64,000 bases of DNA from Linnemannia schmuckeri (GCA_029449235.1 JANATG010000009.1:1364001-1428000), one strand, 5' to 3'; shown: positions 9,701 through 21,211, counted from the stretch's first letter. Notes: a model not told the origin generated them from the sequence alone. Numbers and translations are program-made.

Positions 9701-11457
9701 CTTGGCAGGTCAGGATTGGGACTGGGATTGGGATTAGGATCGGGATCAGGATTAGGATCGGGATCGGTTACGCTCTCGACCCCTGCTCAGGGTTCCCGCC
9801 CTAATGCCAGCAATAACACGAATACCGTCATCAGCAGCACATCCCTTCCATCGGCTCGTACTCAGCCGCCCACACGACCCACTACTACGAGGTCTTCTTC
9901 TAGTGATGCACGGAGGGCAAGCGGAGCGACCGAATCATCGTCCCCTGTTTCCAGCCCTTCGCCCAGCAGTCCGTCGGTCCCATCATTATCGAGCCAAAAC
10001 AGCAGCAGCAGCGCCAGCTCATCGGCAGCTTCCTCGGCTTACAACCTGGGACGAATCGGAGTCTTTATTTCAGCCATCCTGAGAATGGTGGATCAGCCAA
10101 GAGAGGATGGATCTCCTAGAACATTAGCCGATGTTATCTGTAACGACCCGGAATCCCCTAGCACACCTTTGCAGGATTTGGTCAGGAATGTCGCAGAGTC
10201 GATCACGGTGCGAGAGACAAGATCTATCGTCGAGGGCCATCCTGCGCCAATCCGTAACATCCACTCTACCCTGAACTCTTTCATCCGTGACCGTGCGTTG
10301 AACGGCCAGCAGCTGACAGAGACTAATCTCGAGGTAGCGTTTGAGACGTCAGGATGATTCGGCAATGGTATTTATTGATGCGGGACGAGATGAACGTCTC
10401 ATTGACCGTATTTTCTTTTTTTTTCTTCTCAAAATAGTCGGTGGCTGTTATGTTTGCACACGGAATCATGAATGCGGTTCATGTGGAGGACATTCTTGAA
10501 ACATTGTCGCCCCCAGCAAGCATTCAAATATCTAGCGCGGATATTCGTCGGATTTCGCTGGATGTTTTGCGAGAACACTTCCGCCGGCTCATCTACCTTG
10601 TCGTGGCAGCTCCCGCCGGACGCGAGAGTCCTACATTTGCAAGGGATGTCATTCTTTGGATCAGAGATGTGGTTGGCGCATGGAGAGTGTCATTTTATGG
10701 ACTGTTCTCGGAGCGGGATCAGCCTGAGGCACAGCGGATTGCTACTCACGTCGTCGGTTCAGCTATTCACGATAATGGGCGACGCTGGGTCGAGCTCTCC
10801 AATCGCGCCACTAATACCCTCGTCAACGTTCTCTGCGCTAACATTGTGCCCAGGCGTCGAGGCGAAGAGCAGGCAGGCGGACTTGTGGGAGGGGCATGGC
10901 CCTTGATGGCGACAGGACCTCGACAGAACAATACTCCCCGGTCGTCAGTCTGTAGAGCGCCATCACTCCTTGGATCAACGGCACATCCTGTTCCCATGGG
11001 GCCCATTGTACCTTCAGGATCATCGAATGCCCGCGGCTCGGCTGGTGGTAGTTTCTCGCGGTCGCTACTCCCCAACTATACTACTGCAGCTCAGATCACC
11101 CCTTCGCAGATTTCGGCAGCAGAGGCAGAGACACTGTCTTCAAACCTGGCAAGGCGCATCGGGGAGATGATGAGCCCTCTTGGAGTGAACACGACTGCAC
11201 TTGAGAGTCTCTATGGCTCTTCCATCCGAGAAGCCATCCGGGCAGAACTCGCCAACATCAGAGCGGTCGCTCCTGCCTCCTCTACATCGGCATCCACCAC
11301 GGTTTCCAGCACGAGCAGCTCTTCATCTCCACCTGCTCCCACTACGGTTCTCAGCTCAAGCAATAGCTCGGAGACCACCACTGTCAAAGCAGAGAAGCCT
11401 GGTGCCCCAGACCATAGAACACGCGTTGAGGATGCCGAAGACGAAGATATGATGTAG
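6769..11457 (+). CDS. BAG6-like large ubiquitin-like-domain protein
   Basis: 1,203 aa in eight exons: 6769-6973, 7344-7412, 7549-7676, 7797-7892, 7995-8147, 8306-8393, 8481-10333 and 10438-11457, all in frame with GT..AG sites. Residues about 8-85 form a ubiquitin-like domain close to that of BAG6/Scythe: L-N-I-R-T-L-E-G-Q-T, then R-Q-R-L-I-F-R-G-R-V, and L-E-D-G-H-T-L-H-L-V. The middle is low-complexity Ala/Pro/Ser/Thr. Gly-rich patches and two alpha-helical segments (about 250-300 and 530-560) are visible. Exon 8 starts with a folded helical region of about 140 aa and ends with an acidic tail, DEDMM. BAG6 chaperones tail-anchored and mislocalised proteins in animals; budding yeast uses Sgt2/Get5 instead. 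A stop would follow 24 bp into intron 7 if it were retained. No UBA domain is seen, which argues against Dsk2/ubiquilin. Confidence 0.75.
9710..9771 (+). repeat. coding GGATTGG/GGATCGG-type tandem repeat
   Basis: Inside exon 7 of the BAG6-like gene a run of hexamers (GGATTG, GGATTA, GGATCG) encodes an alternating Gly-Leu/Gly-Ser stretch of about 20 residues. It keeps the reading frame and probably varies in length between strains. Confidence 0.75.
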
Positions 11458-11858
11458 TTGTCTTTACTTGTACCATAGTAACTAAAAAATAATACAACTA
11501 TCTGTCGCTGGGCGGAGCTGTGGCGGTAGCGTTATTTTTCTCAAGTTCATTACGCGTTCGTGCAATGTATGGTCGTTACTTAATGAATAGGCGCGTTCGA
11601 AATGTACAGAAAAGTACGCGTTTGTTCTCTGCAAGCATCGGCTCACGCAGGCCAATGCGGCTGGAAGAGTTGGGTTTCGATTGTGTCGCTCTCGGTCGCA
11701 GTAACGTGGGTCAAAACTCCGATCGCGACCAAATGTCGAATGTACTTGCTCAAACTGCATTCCTTTCTCTTTCTCTTTCTCTTTCTCCTTTCAAACCTTT
11801 ACCTTCTACTCTGCTAACAGGATTTGATGGGCAGCATCATTTTTAGTAGGACACATAT
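11458..11858. other. spacer between BAG6-like gene and SDR pseudogene
   Basis: It contains the BAG6-like 3' UTR (AATAATA near 11487) and a (TTTCTC)n pyrimidine run at 11764-11792. No gene is recognised. Confidence 0.4.
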
Positions 11859-12851
11859 ACGACCCAGAGTGCCCTTACCAACTCTAAGGAATTGGTGGTT
11901 ACAGTCACCGGCGCTGATTCAGGCTTTGGCAAAGAGATTGTCGAAGACCTTTACCAGCGCCTGGGATATACCATCTATGAAGCCTGCCTAACTAGAGAGG
12001 CGGACACATTCATTAATGTTTCTTCTTTCTTCTCTATTGTTCACAGGAGTGTACTTTGGCGGGTTCCTTGCTTTTCAGCCGAGGAGAGCTTTCAGGTACA
12101 TAATTTTACACCGAGCAAAAAAAAGCTGCGATGAACTGGCAAATGATTTGTCCAGACGCAAACAGGTAATGCGTAAAATTGCAGCGGAACTTTATTCATA
12201 CAGTGATGCAGTTTTTCCCATTATCTGTCACTTCTCGTAATACCCAAACGCAGAAAATAATGGACGTCAACTACATGGGGATTGTCCGCATCTACAAAGC
12301 CATGGTACCTTCCTTGAGGACATACGCGAGGTCCCGATACACTCCCGCCGACCAGAAGCTTCCGTGCGCTTGCCTGTTGAACATCATGTCCATGGCCGCT
12401 CGAGCCAACGCCACTAGGTTCAGTGGCAGCAACGCCTCAAAACACTCCGCCGGATCCCTACTCAGTACCATGAGTTGAGCTGTCTCCCTGGGGAACTGAT
12501 ATCTCGGTACTCGAGCCCTCGTTTGCCAAGACATCGCTGGCCGCTAACGAGGTACTCGCACCCCAGACCTGAGAGCAAACCGACGAGACGACACAAACGA
12601 TGTAAAACACCCGATTCAGGTACAGCCATATGATTAATACATGAGCGATGCCGTCAGAGTGAGTGGCTGAAGCGACAGTGAGTGCGATTGTTAAGTTAGG
12701 TGGTGCTTCAAGGGTGAGAGTTATAGTGGGATCTTATGTGTTCGTGATTGGTAGTTGGGTGATGGAAAAGTTGCTTGATTGGTTTCGGGATGGTCTTGTT
12801 CGGGATGTGTTGAAGAGGCAGGGTTGTGGCCCGCGGATCCCTTCCTGTTGA
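11859..12851 (+). pseudogene. SDR9C-like dehydrogenase pseudogene (array member 0)
   Basis: A decayed relative of the gene at 16635-17890. The start codon has become ACG (ACG ACC CAG against ATG ACC CAG). The cofactor motif TGADSGFG is intact. The last third of exon 1 is missing, so the readable part stops after T-R-E-A-D-T-F and runs straight into intron-like DNA. Exon 2 (about 12046-12094) has lost a base. Exon 3 (from about 12256) keeps MDVNYMG, but the catalytic Tyr of YxxxK is Asn (S-N-A-S-K), and it meets stops at about 12476 and 12497. The C-terminal end is again recognisable near 12663-12851, where it ends in frame at GPRIPSC. No functional product is likely. Confidence 0.85.
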
Positions 12852-13347
12852 AGGATGGCCTCAAGGAGGAATAGAAGTAGCGGCCAATTTGACGCGACCT
12901 GAATATTGCCAGTGAAAAGGAGTCGCCCCATCGAGTAGTAACCACCACCTGCTCATTTTTTCTCCACATTATAGGAACTTGTTTGTTTCTGTGCAATGTG
13001 CCAATCGGCCCTGTGTGGATGTACTCCGTTCGACTTGTAACTCTTTTGGCTATCTCAACCGCAAACAGGTCTGCTGGTCTGTGGATCGTCCGATGCGAAG
13101 ATTTTTTTTTTCCGATACGAAGTGAACATTCATGAAGGCAAAGAGGGCCAGGGCACAAACGCAAGATTATTTCGCGGGTCACAACTCGAGCAGTCCCTGA
13201 ATCTTCGAAGAGGAACCAAAAAACTCTGGGTTGATATTTTTACTTCTTTCCTTCTGTTTTTGTTTTCACTCCGACTTCACTTCTCACGCTCATCCCAACC
13301 CCATCACTTCTTCCTTTATACGCTCACAATCCACATCCACATCCACA
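12852..13347. other. upstream region of SDR gene A
   Basis: 496 bp between the pseudogene end and the next start codon. The last 110 bp are C/T-rich and end in ATCCACATCCACA directly before the ATG, which looks like a fungal promoter/5' UTR. Nothing else is recognised. Confidence 0.4.
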
Positions 13348-14594
13348 ATGGCCCAGTATACCCTCACAAACACCGAGTATCTGGTCGTCGTCGTCACTGG
13401 TTGCGACAGCGGCTTTGGCGCAGAAATCGTCAACGACCTCTATCAACTTGGCGGTTACACCATCTATGCGACCTGCTTGACGTCCATGGCTGTCGACAAC
13501 TATCAGTCCAAGGAGTCGACCCGACTTCGAGCAATTCAAGTCGATGTCACCAAGCAGGACGATGTCAACCGCCTCCGTGCTCAGATTGAAGTCGAGTGCC
13601 CTCAAGGCGTCTACTGTGTTTTCAACAATGCTGGTAAGCTTGTGTGTGTGTGTGTGTGTGTGTGTGGGTGTGTGTGTGTGTGGGTGTGTGTGTGTATGTG
13701 TGTGTTTTGACCTAGGAATCTCTTCACAAAGGTGAACTTTTTTAAGAGTGTACCCGTAACATATGCCCACCGAACGAACACTTACTCTTCTCTATCAATG
13801 CTCAATTTCCTGATAATAGGAATCAATGCCGGTGGAAACTTTGACTTGACCACGGAGGATGCATTCGAAGTAAGAGTGTGAACAAACCCAAACTAACGGC
13901 ATTAAACCTTGTGTATTCTTTATTGTTCCCCACAGCCCGTATGTGAACAGCGGCAAGTCAACCGAGCAATTTTTAGTCTAGTATGAACACTTAACCATTC
14001 CTATATCCCTTCTCATACTTCGAACCTTTACCTTTTCCTTAGCGCGTGATGGATGTCAACTACATGGGTATCATCCGCATTACCAAGGGCTTGCTTCCCT
14101 CCCTCCGCGCCTATGCAAAGTCCCGCCACACTCTCCCCAGTGGCCAAAAGCTCCCTCGCGCTCGTCTCATCAGCGTAACCTCAGTTGCTGGCCGAATCAA
14201 CGCCCCTGGTCTTGGCCCTTACAGTGCCTCCAAGCACGCAGCTGAATCGATCCTCGACACCCTCCGTGTCGAACTCTCGCCCTGGGAAATCGATGTTTCG
14301 ATGATCGAGCCCTTCTTTGCAAAGACACCCATTATGACCAACAGTTTCACGACCTTTGAACAGAACTGGAAGCGAGCCGACGACCACGTCCATGCAATGT
14401 ATGGACAACAATATGTCGAGGAAGCCCGAAAGCGGAATAAGCTCTTGTACGAGAAAGCCATGCCACCTCAGTGGGTCGTCCAGGAGGCTGTGAATGCGAT
14501 TCACAAGAAGAATGGGGCTCAGACATCTAGGATCTTGGTTGGGTTCTGGTATGTCCGGTTCTTGGTCTGGTTCTTGGAACGGTCTCCCGAGTGG
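13338..14594 (+). repeat. inverted segmental duplication, left arm
   Basis: 1,257 bp match 34890-36146 on the opposite strand with no length difference, through exon 1, both introns, exon 2 and most of exon 3. The only difference I found is one G/A (Gly-to-Ser) in exon 1. Identity ends 10 bp before the ATG on one side and at CCCGAGTGG, about 90 bp before the stop codon, on the other. Confidence 0.9.
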
Positions 14595-14684
14595 ATGGCG
14601 GATGGATTGATACGTTTGGGTATGAGAAATGCTGGGTCTTGGCCTGTCGACCCTTTCTTGTTGAAGGACGGCAAGCGTGATTAG
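13348..14684 (+). CDS. SDR9C / retinol-dehydrogenase-like oxidoreductase A
   Basis: 325 aa in three exons: 13348-13633, 13820-13869 and 14043-14684. The NAD(P)-binding motif is TGCDSGFG (about residues 17-24), the form typical of the retinol/17-beta-hydroxysteroid dehydrogenase branch of classical SDRs. NNAG is at about 93-96, and the catalytic residues are Ser159, Tyr172 and Lys176 (Y-S-A-S-K). A hydrophobic, tryptophan-rich segment at about 285-305 may bind membranes. The substrate is unknown; sterols, retinoids or other lipid alcohols are family-based guesses. Exon 3 was started at CGC GTG ATG GAT because the family has a V-M-D-V-N-Y-M-G junction there and the frame is kept. Intron 1 holds a (GT)n tract. 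It is the first intact member of a three-gene tandem array, and its first 1.25 kb is duplicated at 34.9-36.1 kb. Confidence 0.88.
13641..13704 (+). repeat. (GT)n microsatellite in SDR A intron 1
   Basis: About 64 bp of interrupted GT repeats (GGGT and GTAT interruptions). The same interruptions and length recur as (AC)n at 35780-35843 in the inverted copy. Confidence 0.95.
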
Positions 14685-15132
14685 ATGCGAGACCGTTGTT
14701 ATTCTACTTTTTTTTTTTTGTTGTTATTTTCAAGCAATCCACTAGTAATGGATAAAAAAGTACACAAAAGGGAATGCGACCTTTGCGCCCTGGATAATTG
14801 ATTAGGTCGCCCCAACCATGCCATAAACGCTTAATTGCACCTTCGACCATGAAATGTCGACCCTTAATGAGCAAAATCTGGCTCGTAGGCAGTCACCAGG
14901 GCGATATAAGTGTCAGGGCGTTTTTCTGATTCTCGTTTTTTCTTTTCATTTTTATTCCTCATCCATCCACACAACCCCCCAATCCTTCCTTCTTTCAACC
15001 CTGCTCTAACTATTCAATATCTGCCTCTCAATTCGCCCCCGTACGGCTTCTCAACCTCGCCATCTCGTCTTCGCTGTTCAATCTCACCAAAAGCTTAACT
15101 ATTCTATCCTGCAAGACCTATTATCCGTTTCA
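14685..15132. other. spacer between SDR A and SDR B
   Basis: A T-run follows the SDR A stop (14706-14719). The last 200 bp before SDR B are C/T-rich (CCATCCACACAACC...), promoter-like. No gene. Confidence 0.4.
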
Positions 15133-16377
15133 ATGACCACCCAGTACACCCTCACCGACCCCAAGGACCTTGTCGTTTTGGTCACTGGCTCGAGCACCGG
15201 CTTCGGCGCAGGGATCGTCAACGACCTGCACCAACTAGGCGGTTACACCATTTATGCGACATGCACAACTCAGGCGGGTGTCAATGCCTACCAGGCCAAG
15301 AACTCGCCTCGTATCCGCCCTGTTCAAGTCGACGTCACTAAGCAGGAAGATGTCAACCGTTTGCGAGCTCAAATTGAAGCTGAGTGTCCTCAGGGCGTTT
15401 ATTGTGTTGTCAACAACGCTGGTATGTCGCAATTGTTTAGATACTTTTTGCTTCATTATGTCTCCTACTGTACTTTCATAGACTGCCACAGGAGTTCACG
15501 TTCGACTGGCCCAAAAAAAAAAAAAAAAAAAAAAAATTCATTTACTTCTCTTATTTTTCCGGACTTGCTTAGGAATCAATGCTGGTGGTTGGTTTGACAT
15601 GACATCGGAGGACACTTTTGAGGTAATAAAGGAATCTATTAGTTGCCGCATGCGTGAATATCAGCGAAAGCTTTGTCTTAAAGTCCAAGAATTCACTAGC
15701 GTCCTTTTTGTTTATTGCCGTGGTGTTTTCGTTAGCTCTTAATGAATGTCAACTACATGGGTGTCATCCGCATCACGAAAGCCCTGATCCCCTCACTGCG
15801 GACTTACGCTAAGTCCCGCCACACACTCGCCAATGGCCAAAGCCTCCCTCGTGCCCGTCTGATCGGCATGTCCTCGGTCGCTGGCCGGCTAAACCCCATC
15901 GGTCTGGGACCATACGCTGCATCGAAGCACGCGGTCGAGTCGATTCTCGACACCCTCCGCGTCGAGCTATCGCCCTGGGAAATCGATGTCTCCATGATCG
16001 AGCCCGGCTACGCAAAGACGCCCCTCATCACCAAGTCCACCTCGGCGATCGAAAAGCAGTGGGCGGAGGCCGACAGTCAATTGCACCAGATGTACGGCAA
16101 CAAGTTCATTGAGTCGATTCTTCGAGATCAGAAACGGATTTATGAAATGGCTGTGCCCGCTCAGTGGTCCGTCGATGCGACTGTTGATGCGATCCACAAG
16201 AAAAATGGGGCGCAGAAGGCTAGGGTTTTGATTGGGCTCTGGTCGAACCGCTTTTTGGTCCGTGTCCTGGAGAAGCTTCCAGAGTGGGTGATGGATTGGA
16301 TGACGCGCGCTGGGATGCGAAGCGCTGGTTATTGGCCCGCCAACCCATTTCTGTTGAAGGATGCTAAGCAAGATTAA
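15133..16377 (+). CDS. SDR9C / retinol-dehydrogenase-like oxidoreductase B
   Basis: 326 aa in three exons: 15133-15421, 15573-15622 and 15736-16377, with intron positions and phases identical to SDR A. The cofactor motif is TGSSTGFG, a variant of the TGxDSGFG seen in its neighbours, which may alter cofactor preference. NNAG, Ser160, Tyr173 and Lys177 (Y-A-A-S-K) are present, so it should be active. Intron 1 contains a run of about 23 A. Its C-terminal third resembles SDR A, with the same P-F-L-L-K-D end. It sits 448 bp downstream of SDR A on the same strand, as expected of unequal-crossover duplication. The substrate is not predictable from sequence. Confidence 0.88.
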
Positions 16378-16634
16378 GTTGTAAAGCAGTTGCTTGCCAC
16401 GGAGTGAAAATAAATCGCAATGCCCATATGCATCGGTCAATCGACAGTCACTCGCGAGGGCATCATGTAATTTGACGACCGTGCATGATTTTTTTATCTA
16501 TCCTCTTTCCTTTCACATCCTTCCAGCAAATAGCCAATCCTCTCAGATAAAGTTCTCCCGGTTCGCTGCTTCATCGTCACAGTTCAGCCTCACCAACACC
16601 AGGCTCCCATATTTCGATACCAATTAGCATTTCA

Positions 16635-17890
16635 ATGACCCAGGATACCCTTACCGGCTCCAAGGAATTGGCGGTTGTCGTCACCGGTGCTGATTCAGGC
16701 TTTGGCGCAGCAATTGTCGAGGACCTTTGCCAGCGCAAGGGATATACCATCTATGCGACCTGTCTAACCAGAGAGGCGGTCGAAAGATATCAGAGCAAAG
16801 ACTCGATTCGACTCCGTGCTATTCAAGTCGACGTTACCAACCAAGACGAAGTCAACCGACTTCGTGCTCAGGTGGAGGCAGAGTGCCCCCAGGATGTTTA
16901 CTGTGTCTTCAACAATGCTGGTAACTGTCATTTTCATGTCTGATGGTTCCTGTTGTTGCTGTAGATATATTGCCTCGAGAGGAAAGTGAGCTTCGGTTGT
17001 CTTCATGGACTTTCTTTTTTCATCACTCAGGAAGCTGAGCTGACAGGTCTTTTCATTTTTTTTTAATGCACTTTGTGTATGCAGGAGTGTACCTGGGCGG
17101 ATTCTTTGATTTTTCGACCGAGGAGAGCTTTCAGGTAAAACAAAAACTTATTTACACAAAAGTTGCTCAAACAACGGTGTGTAAGCAAAAAAGAAAAACG
17201 TGAACTTTATTACTCACATACCAGCGCATCCATTAGAAAATCATGGATGTCAATTACATGGGTGTCGTGCGCATCTCCAAGGCTCTGGTACCTTCCTTGA
17301 GAACATACGCGAGGTTCCGACACACCTTCCCTGCCGTCGCTGGGCAACAAAAGTTACCCCGTGCTCGCCTGTTGACCATCACATCCGTCGGTGCTCGATC
17401 CAACAGCTCCGGTTTTGGTGGCTATAGTGCCTCTAAACACGCCACCGCCTCGTTACTCGACACCATCCGAGTTGAGTTGTCTCCCTGGGAGATTGATGTC
17501 TCGATGCTTGAGCCCACTTGTGCAAAGACACCCCTCGCAGCCAATTTTAAAATAACCGCAGAACAGAATTGGAAAAATGCCGATGAGACGACACAGCGGA
17601 TGTACACTCCACTGTTTTTTGACCAATGGGTTATGAGTACCAAGCTGTTTTATACACAGGCGATGCCGTCGGATTGTGTGGTCGAGGCGGCCGTGAACGC
17701 AATTGTCAAACCAGGAGGCGCTTCGAGAGCCAGGGTGATGGTGGGGCCATGGATGTTGTTGTGGTTTATATGGTTCCAGGAAAAGTTACCCGACTGGCTT
17801 AGTGACCATCTGAGTCGGTTTGTAGTGAAACAGCAGGGTCTTTGGCCAGCAGATCCCTTCCTCCTGCAAGAAGACACCAAGGAAGAGTAG
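16635..17890 (+). CDS. SDR9C / retinol-dehydrogenase-like oxidoreductase C
   Basis: 329 aa in three exons: 16635-16920, 17085-17134 and 17237-17890. The cofactor motif is TGADSGFG, followed by NNAG, then Tyr175 and Lys179 (Y-S-A-S-K). Exon 2 encodes G-V-Y-L-G-G-F-F-D, unlike the G-I-N-A-G-G of A and B, so C belongs to a second subtype together with the pseudogene at 11859. A three-residue insertion lies before the Q-K-L-P-R-A segment. A hydrophobic W-M-L-L-W-F-I-W-F stretch near residue 285 is a candidate membrane contact. The 257-bp upstream spacer is C/T-rich. The next gene converges from the other strand, 138 bp past the stop. Confidence 0.88.
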
Positions 17891-18028
17891 CACAAGTTGA
17901 TACCCCTTTAAAAAGCGTATTGGCCAAGATCCTTTTGAACGCTTCTGTCCCTGTTTGTCTTCCTTTTTTTGTACTTTTTATTTTCTAGTGCGATTCTGCT
18001 TTCTGCAGTCTGTGCGCATCAATTTATA

Positions 18029-19242
18029 TTATTTTGAATTGGGAATAGCAAAGTCTTCAGGAGAGTCGGCGGGCCGCCAAGGGAGAAGGCTGCCAAAGAG
18101 CAGATGTTGGACGACAGGGAACTTGTTTAAGACCTCGGCCTTGTACATTTTGATCATACCCGAGTTGACCTTTGTCCAATGAGGTACTCCTGAAATTTCG
18201 AACAGCACTGGTGAATGCTCGTGGAAAGGACCGCGTTTTGTCTATCAAAGCAAAACACAGTGGGCGGTGTGAAATGGAGTCAACGTTGAGGTAACAAAGT
18301 GAACCGATACTCTATCATCCTTGAATCACCCTGTTTTCCCGATGAGCTATTTACCTGGTGAATGGACTGAATGGCGCGAAAGTACATGTAATCCGGTGCA
18401 AAGTCCTCAAGGTACTGTGTCTGCATGATAGAAACAGGCTTCAGTCTCGGATGATCTCTCAACTGGGCACTACCCCAGAGGTACGGCAAGAACTGATAAT
18501 CATCCAGTCCCCAGACGCCATGACTTCCTGCAGGTTCTAGCTGATACGTCTTTTGTAATTTCCTGACCAACTCCAGGTATCGCACAAAGACTCTCAGTAC
18601 GACTGCGGGGTGATCTGTGGGCCCGTTGACAAAGCCAATAATTTCGAGACAGGCCAGCCAGGCCACAAAGGAGAGTTCGTGGCCTGATCCATAGTCAATC
18701 CTGATGCCGTGGCCCAGACCCTGGGTAAGGTATGGAGAGATTTCCTGGATGGCTGGGTGGAGGTTTGTGGGGAGGAGGTCTTCGAGGGTGGTGGTTGCCT
18801 TCTCTTCGACCATGCGGATGTAGTCCCGGAAGGCGAGGTTGCCGAATCGTTGTGGGTCTGCTTTGGGCGGTACAAGTGCGATCCAGCTGTCCAGTGTATC
18901 GAGTAGTGCCAAAATCTTTGTGATAGCCTATGAGACGGGTACGATAATGATAGAATAGTACAGGGTGTCGTGTGAGTTTTTTGTGCTCATGAGGCATAGT
19001 TACTATACTCCCACCTTGTCAGCTCACTCTAGTGGTGTCATGGATTTAAACGTTACGTTTGACTCGGGAACAGGGTCTGACACCTTGCGGTTAAGAACTG
19101 CATTGTTGAGGGCGAGGATGTAGGACATGATGCGTGCGTAGGCCTCTGAGGTCTGGAAGTAGGGCAGGTCCTTGGCCTCATCCTTGATGCGCTTGACTGG
19201 CACAATAAAGTTACCCTGTGCGGTTGATTCCTGATTCGCCAT
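18029..19242 (-). CDS. RRD: PP2A phosphatase activator, peptidyl-prolyl isomerase (PTPA/RRD family)
   Basis: 323 aa in three exons: 19242-19057, 18927-18355 and 18241-18029, GT..AG and in frame. It aligns throughout with PTPA: an N-terminal helix region with F-x-T-S-E-A-Y, then L-L-D-T-L-D-S-W-I and V-P-P, F-G-N-L-A-F-R-D-Y, a Y-G-S-G-H-E-x-x-F segment, G-V-W-G-L-D-D-Y-Q-F-L-P-Y-L-W-G-S, and the C-terminal KRGPFHEHSP...W-T-K-V-N-S-G-M-I-K-M-Y. PTPA/Rrd1/Rrd2 proteins activate and help assemble protein phosphatase 2A-type enzymes. Length matches the family (about 320-390 aa). Whether it is the Rrd1 or Rrd2 type was not decided. It converges on SDR C. Confidence 0.95.
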
Positions 19243-19435
19243 TGTCGAGGTTTACTAGATGAATTTTGTTGTGAAGGAAGCGCGTGGGAATGTTCAAAGC
19301 GGTTAGAAAAAGGGCGCTTGACATGGGTCTTTCGTTTGTTCGTTCGTTCGTTGAGGGAATTACAGTCACAGGCACGTGCGGCTTCGACATCTGCAACTGA
19401 CATCGCCAATCCTTTTCTGTTGAGACTCCACCAGT

Positions 19436-19464
19436 ACCAACGCGTTCATCACCACCGAACCAAA
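19436..19464. repeat. dispersed repeat, block 1 (copy near PTPA)
   Basis: The string TCATCACCACCGAACCA followed by a GTGAG is matched at 54873-54894 (CATCACCACCGAACCA followed by GTAAG). In both loci it lies in the gene-poor flank of a minus-strand gene, upstream of a block-2 copy in the same orientation. Confidence 0.5.
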
Positions 19465-21211
19465 GTGAGTTCGCTGAGACTAATAGAGTTACGACGATCA
19501 ACCAAGAATTCAAGAAAGTAGCGCCGCCATCGAGGGGCAACCATTTTCCATCTTCCGCTTCGTTTACTTCTTCCACTTCTTCCACTTCCGCGCTTAAGCC
19601 TCGTTCAGTTTTGCTCGCTTTCACTTTTCTAATGGTGGCAACGGCCACGTTTCTTCCTAACAGCTGGTGCGAGAATGTGACGTCAGGCGCTTTGACAGCG
19701 TCCTTCACTTTTCTTTCTCTTCTTTCAACATCACCTCTTCCTTCTCCCACACTCACCTTCAACTCAGCCTCCCAGCTGTTCGACTCTCTAAGCATCTCTG
19801 CTGGACGACAACTTTCCTTTCTCAATCGAAATCACTCGGACAATATTCAAATCAACAAAAGTATACTTCTTTCAATTCCTTCGTTCCACCTGTCTTTCTT
19901 TTTTCCTCTCTATCATTTTTTTTAAAGCGAGCTCGAGCAAGAGATACCAATCGTTGGGGGAGACTGTTATCGACAGCCAATACTTCCGAAAAGGTCTTCT
20001 TCTTTCTTGCTATTGCTTCCTCTTTTGTTGTTTTTATTGCCTCCTTTGCTTTGCGTGCTGCTTCCTCTTTTGTGTATGGTAATTCCTCCTTCGCCTTCTT
20101 TCTTATTTGCTGTTTTCAGGTGGCGGTCTTGCCATCGCTGTTACCCTCTGGCTCATTATTGGTGAGAACGAGCGCATCAGTGTTGGGTATTGTTCGCCTT
20201 TCTTTATCGTGGCACCTCATTCCTCTCACTTTCAAGTCGATTGAACTAGTCTCGGTGCAAAAAAGAGACTTGGAGTGTAAGTGAGTCCGAAGAGCTACGA
20301 GAGGGGGGTTTCCGGTGCAACCAGGCACTTGCCACAGCGAAAGAGTTCTTTTTTCCTCTCCTCTTTACTGCTGTTGTTGCTTTGCCCTAAAACTCCCTCC
20401 ATCGCCGCTTGTTGCCCCTCATACCCCAGCCCGTCTACTTCTTTCTTTTTTCCAGCAAGCTTTTTTTCCGTTGTACGTTTTTGTCAATACCCCTGTTCCT
20501 GACTGTCAATTTTATTTCGTGCCTGTGGCTGTGGGTAGGATGATCAATTTTGCTGAGAAAAAACGAATAAGGAAATGCCAAAACAGACGGATAGAGAAGC
20601 GAAAGGGACTTCACTAATGCATTGAGGACGAAGGGAATGACAACCGAGACAAAAACAAGAAGAGAATATTCAGGAAAGTGATGGGATGGTAAGGGTAAAG
20701 CAAGCAAAAGAAAAAAAAAGAGAAACAAATGCAAAAAACAATCAAGACACGAAAATATGAGTTTACAAGTCCAAGCCGATGGGAGGGAGGACGGGGCATC
20801 AAAATCCACCAACGGAAGAAAAACGAAATGCCAAGGGTGAGAAAGAAGGTATGCTACAGGTCTTCCATATTAAAAAAAGTGATAAGAAGCAACTCAAGGA
20901 CAAAAATTTCACAGATTCTTAATGACAAGAAGGATAGTGTAACTGAAATGAAAAAGGAAAATAGCTGAAAGCAAGACAAATATGATATTTGCAACGAGAA
21001 ACAAGAGCAAAGAAATGAGTTATCTGAAAGATACAAGTTGCAAGAAAAGGAAAGAAAACCAGCAAGAAAACAGGTTCATGAAATAAGATCGAGAAGTGAA
21101 GGCCAAGGAAGCAAAGAAACCAACAAAAAACAAGAGACTAAGAATGAGAAAATCTAGAGTAACGAAGAGAAAAAAGAGAGTGATAAAAAATAGAACGCAA
21201 AGTGGTACCCA

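Noticed and set aside
13641..13704. Possible CRISPR or other repeat array
   Set aside because: It is a simple (GT)n microsatellite inside an intron; there are no spacers.
19667..20284. 205-codon plus-strand open frame in the gene-poor tract
   Set aside because: Phe/Ser/Leu-rich translation of a pyrimidine tract, with no domain, no coding bias and no splice-linked continuation.
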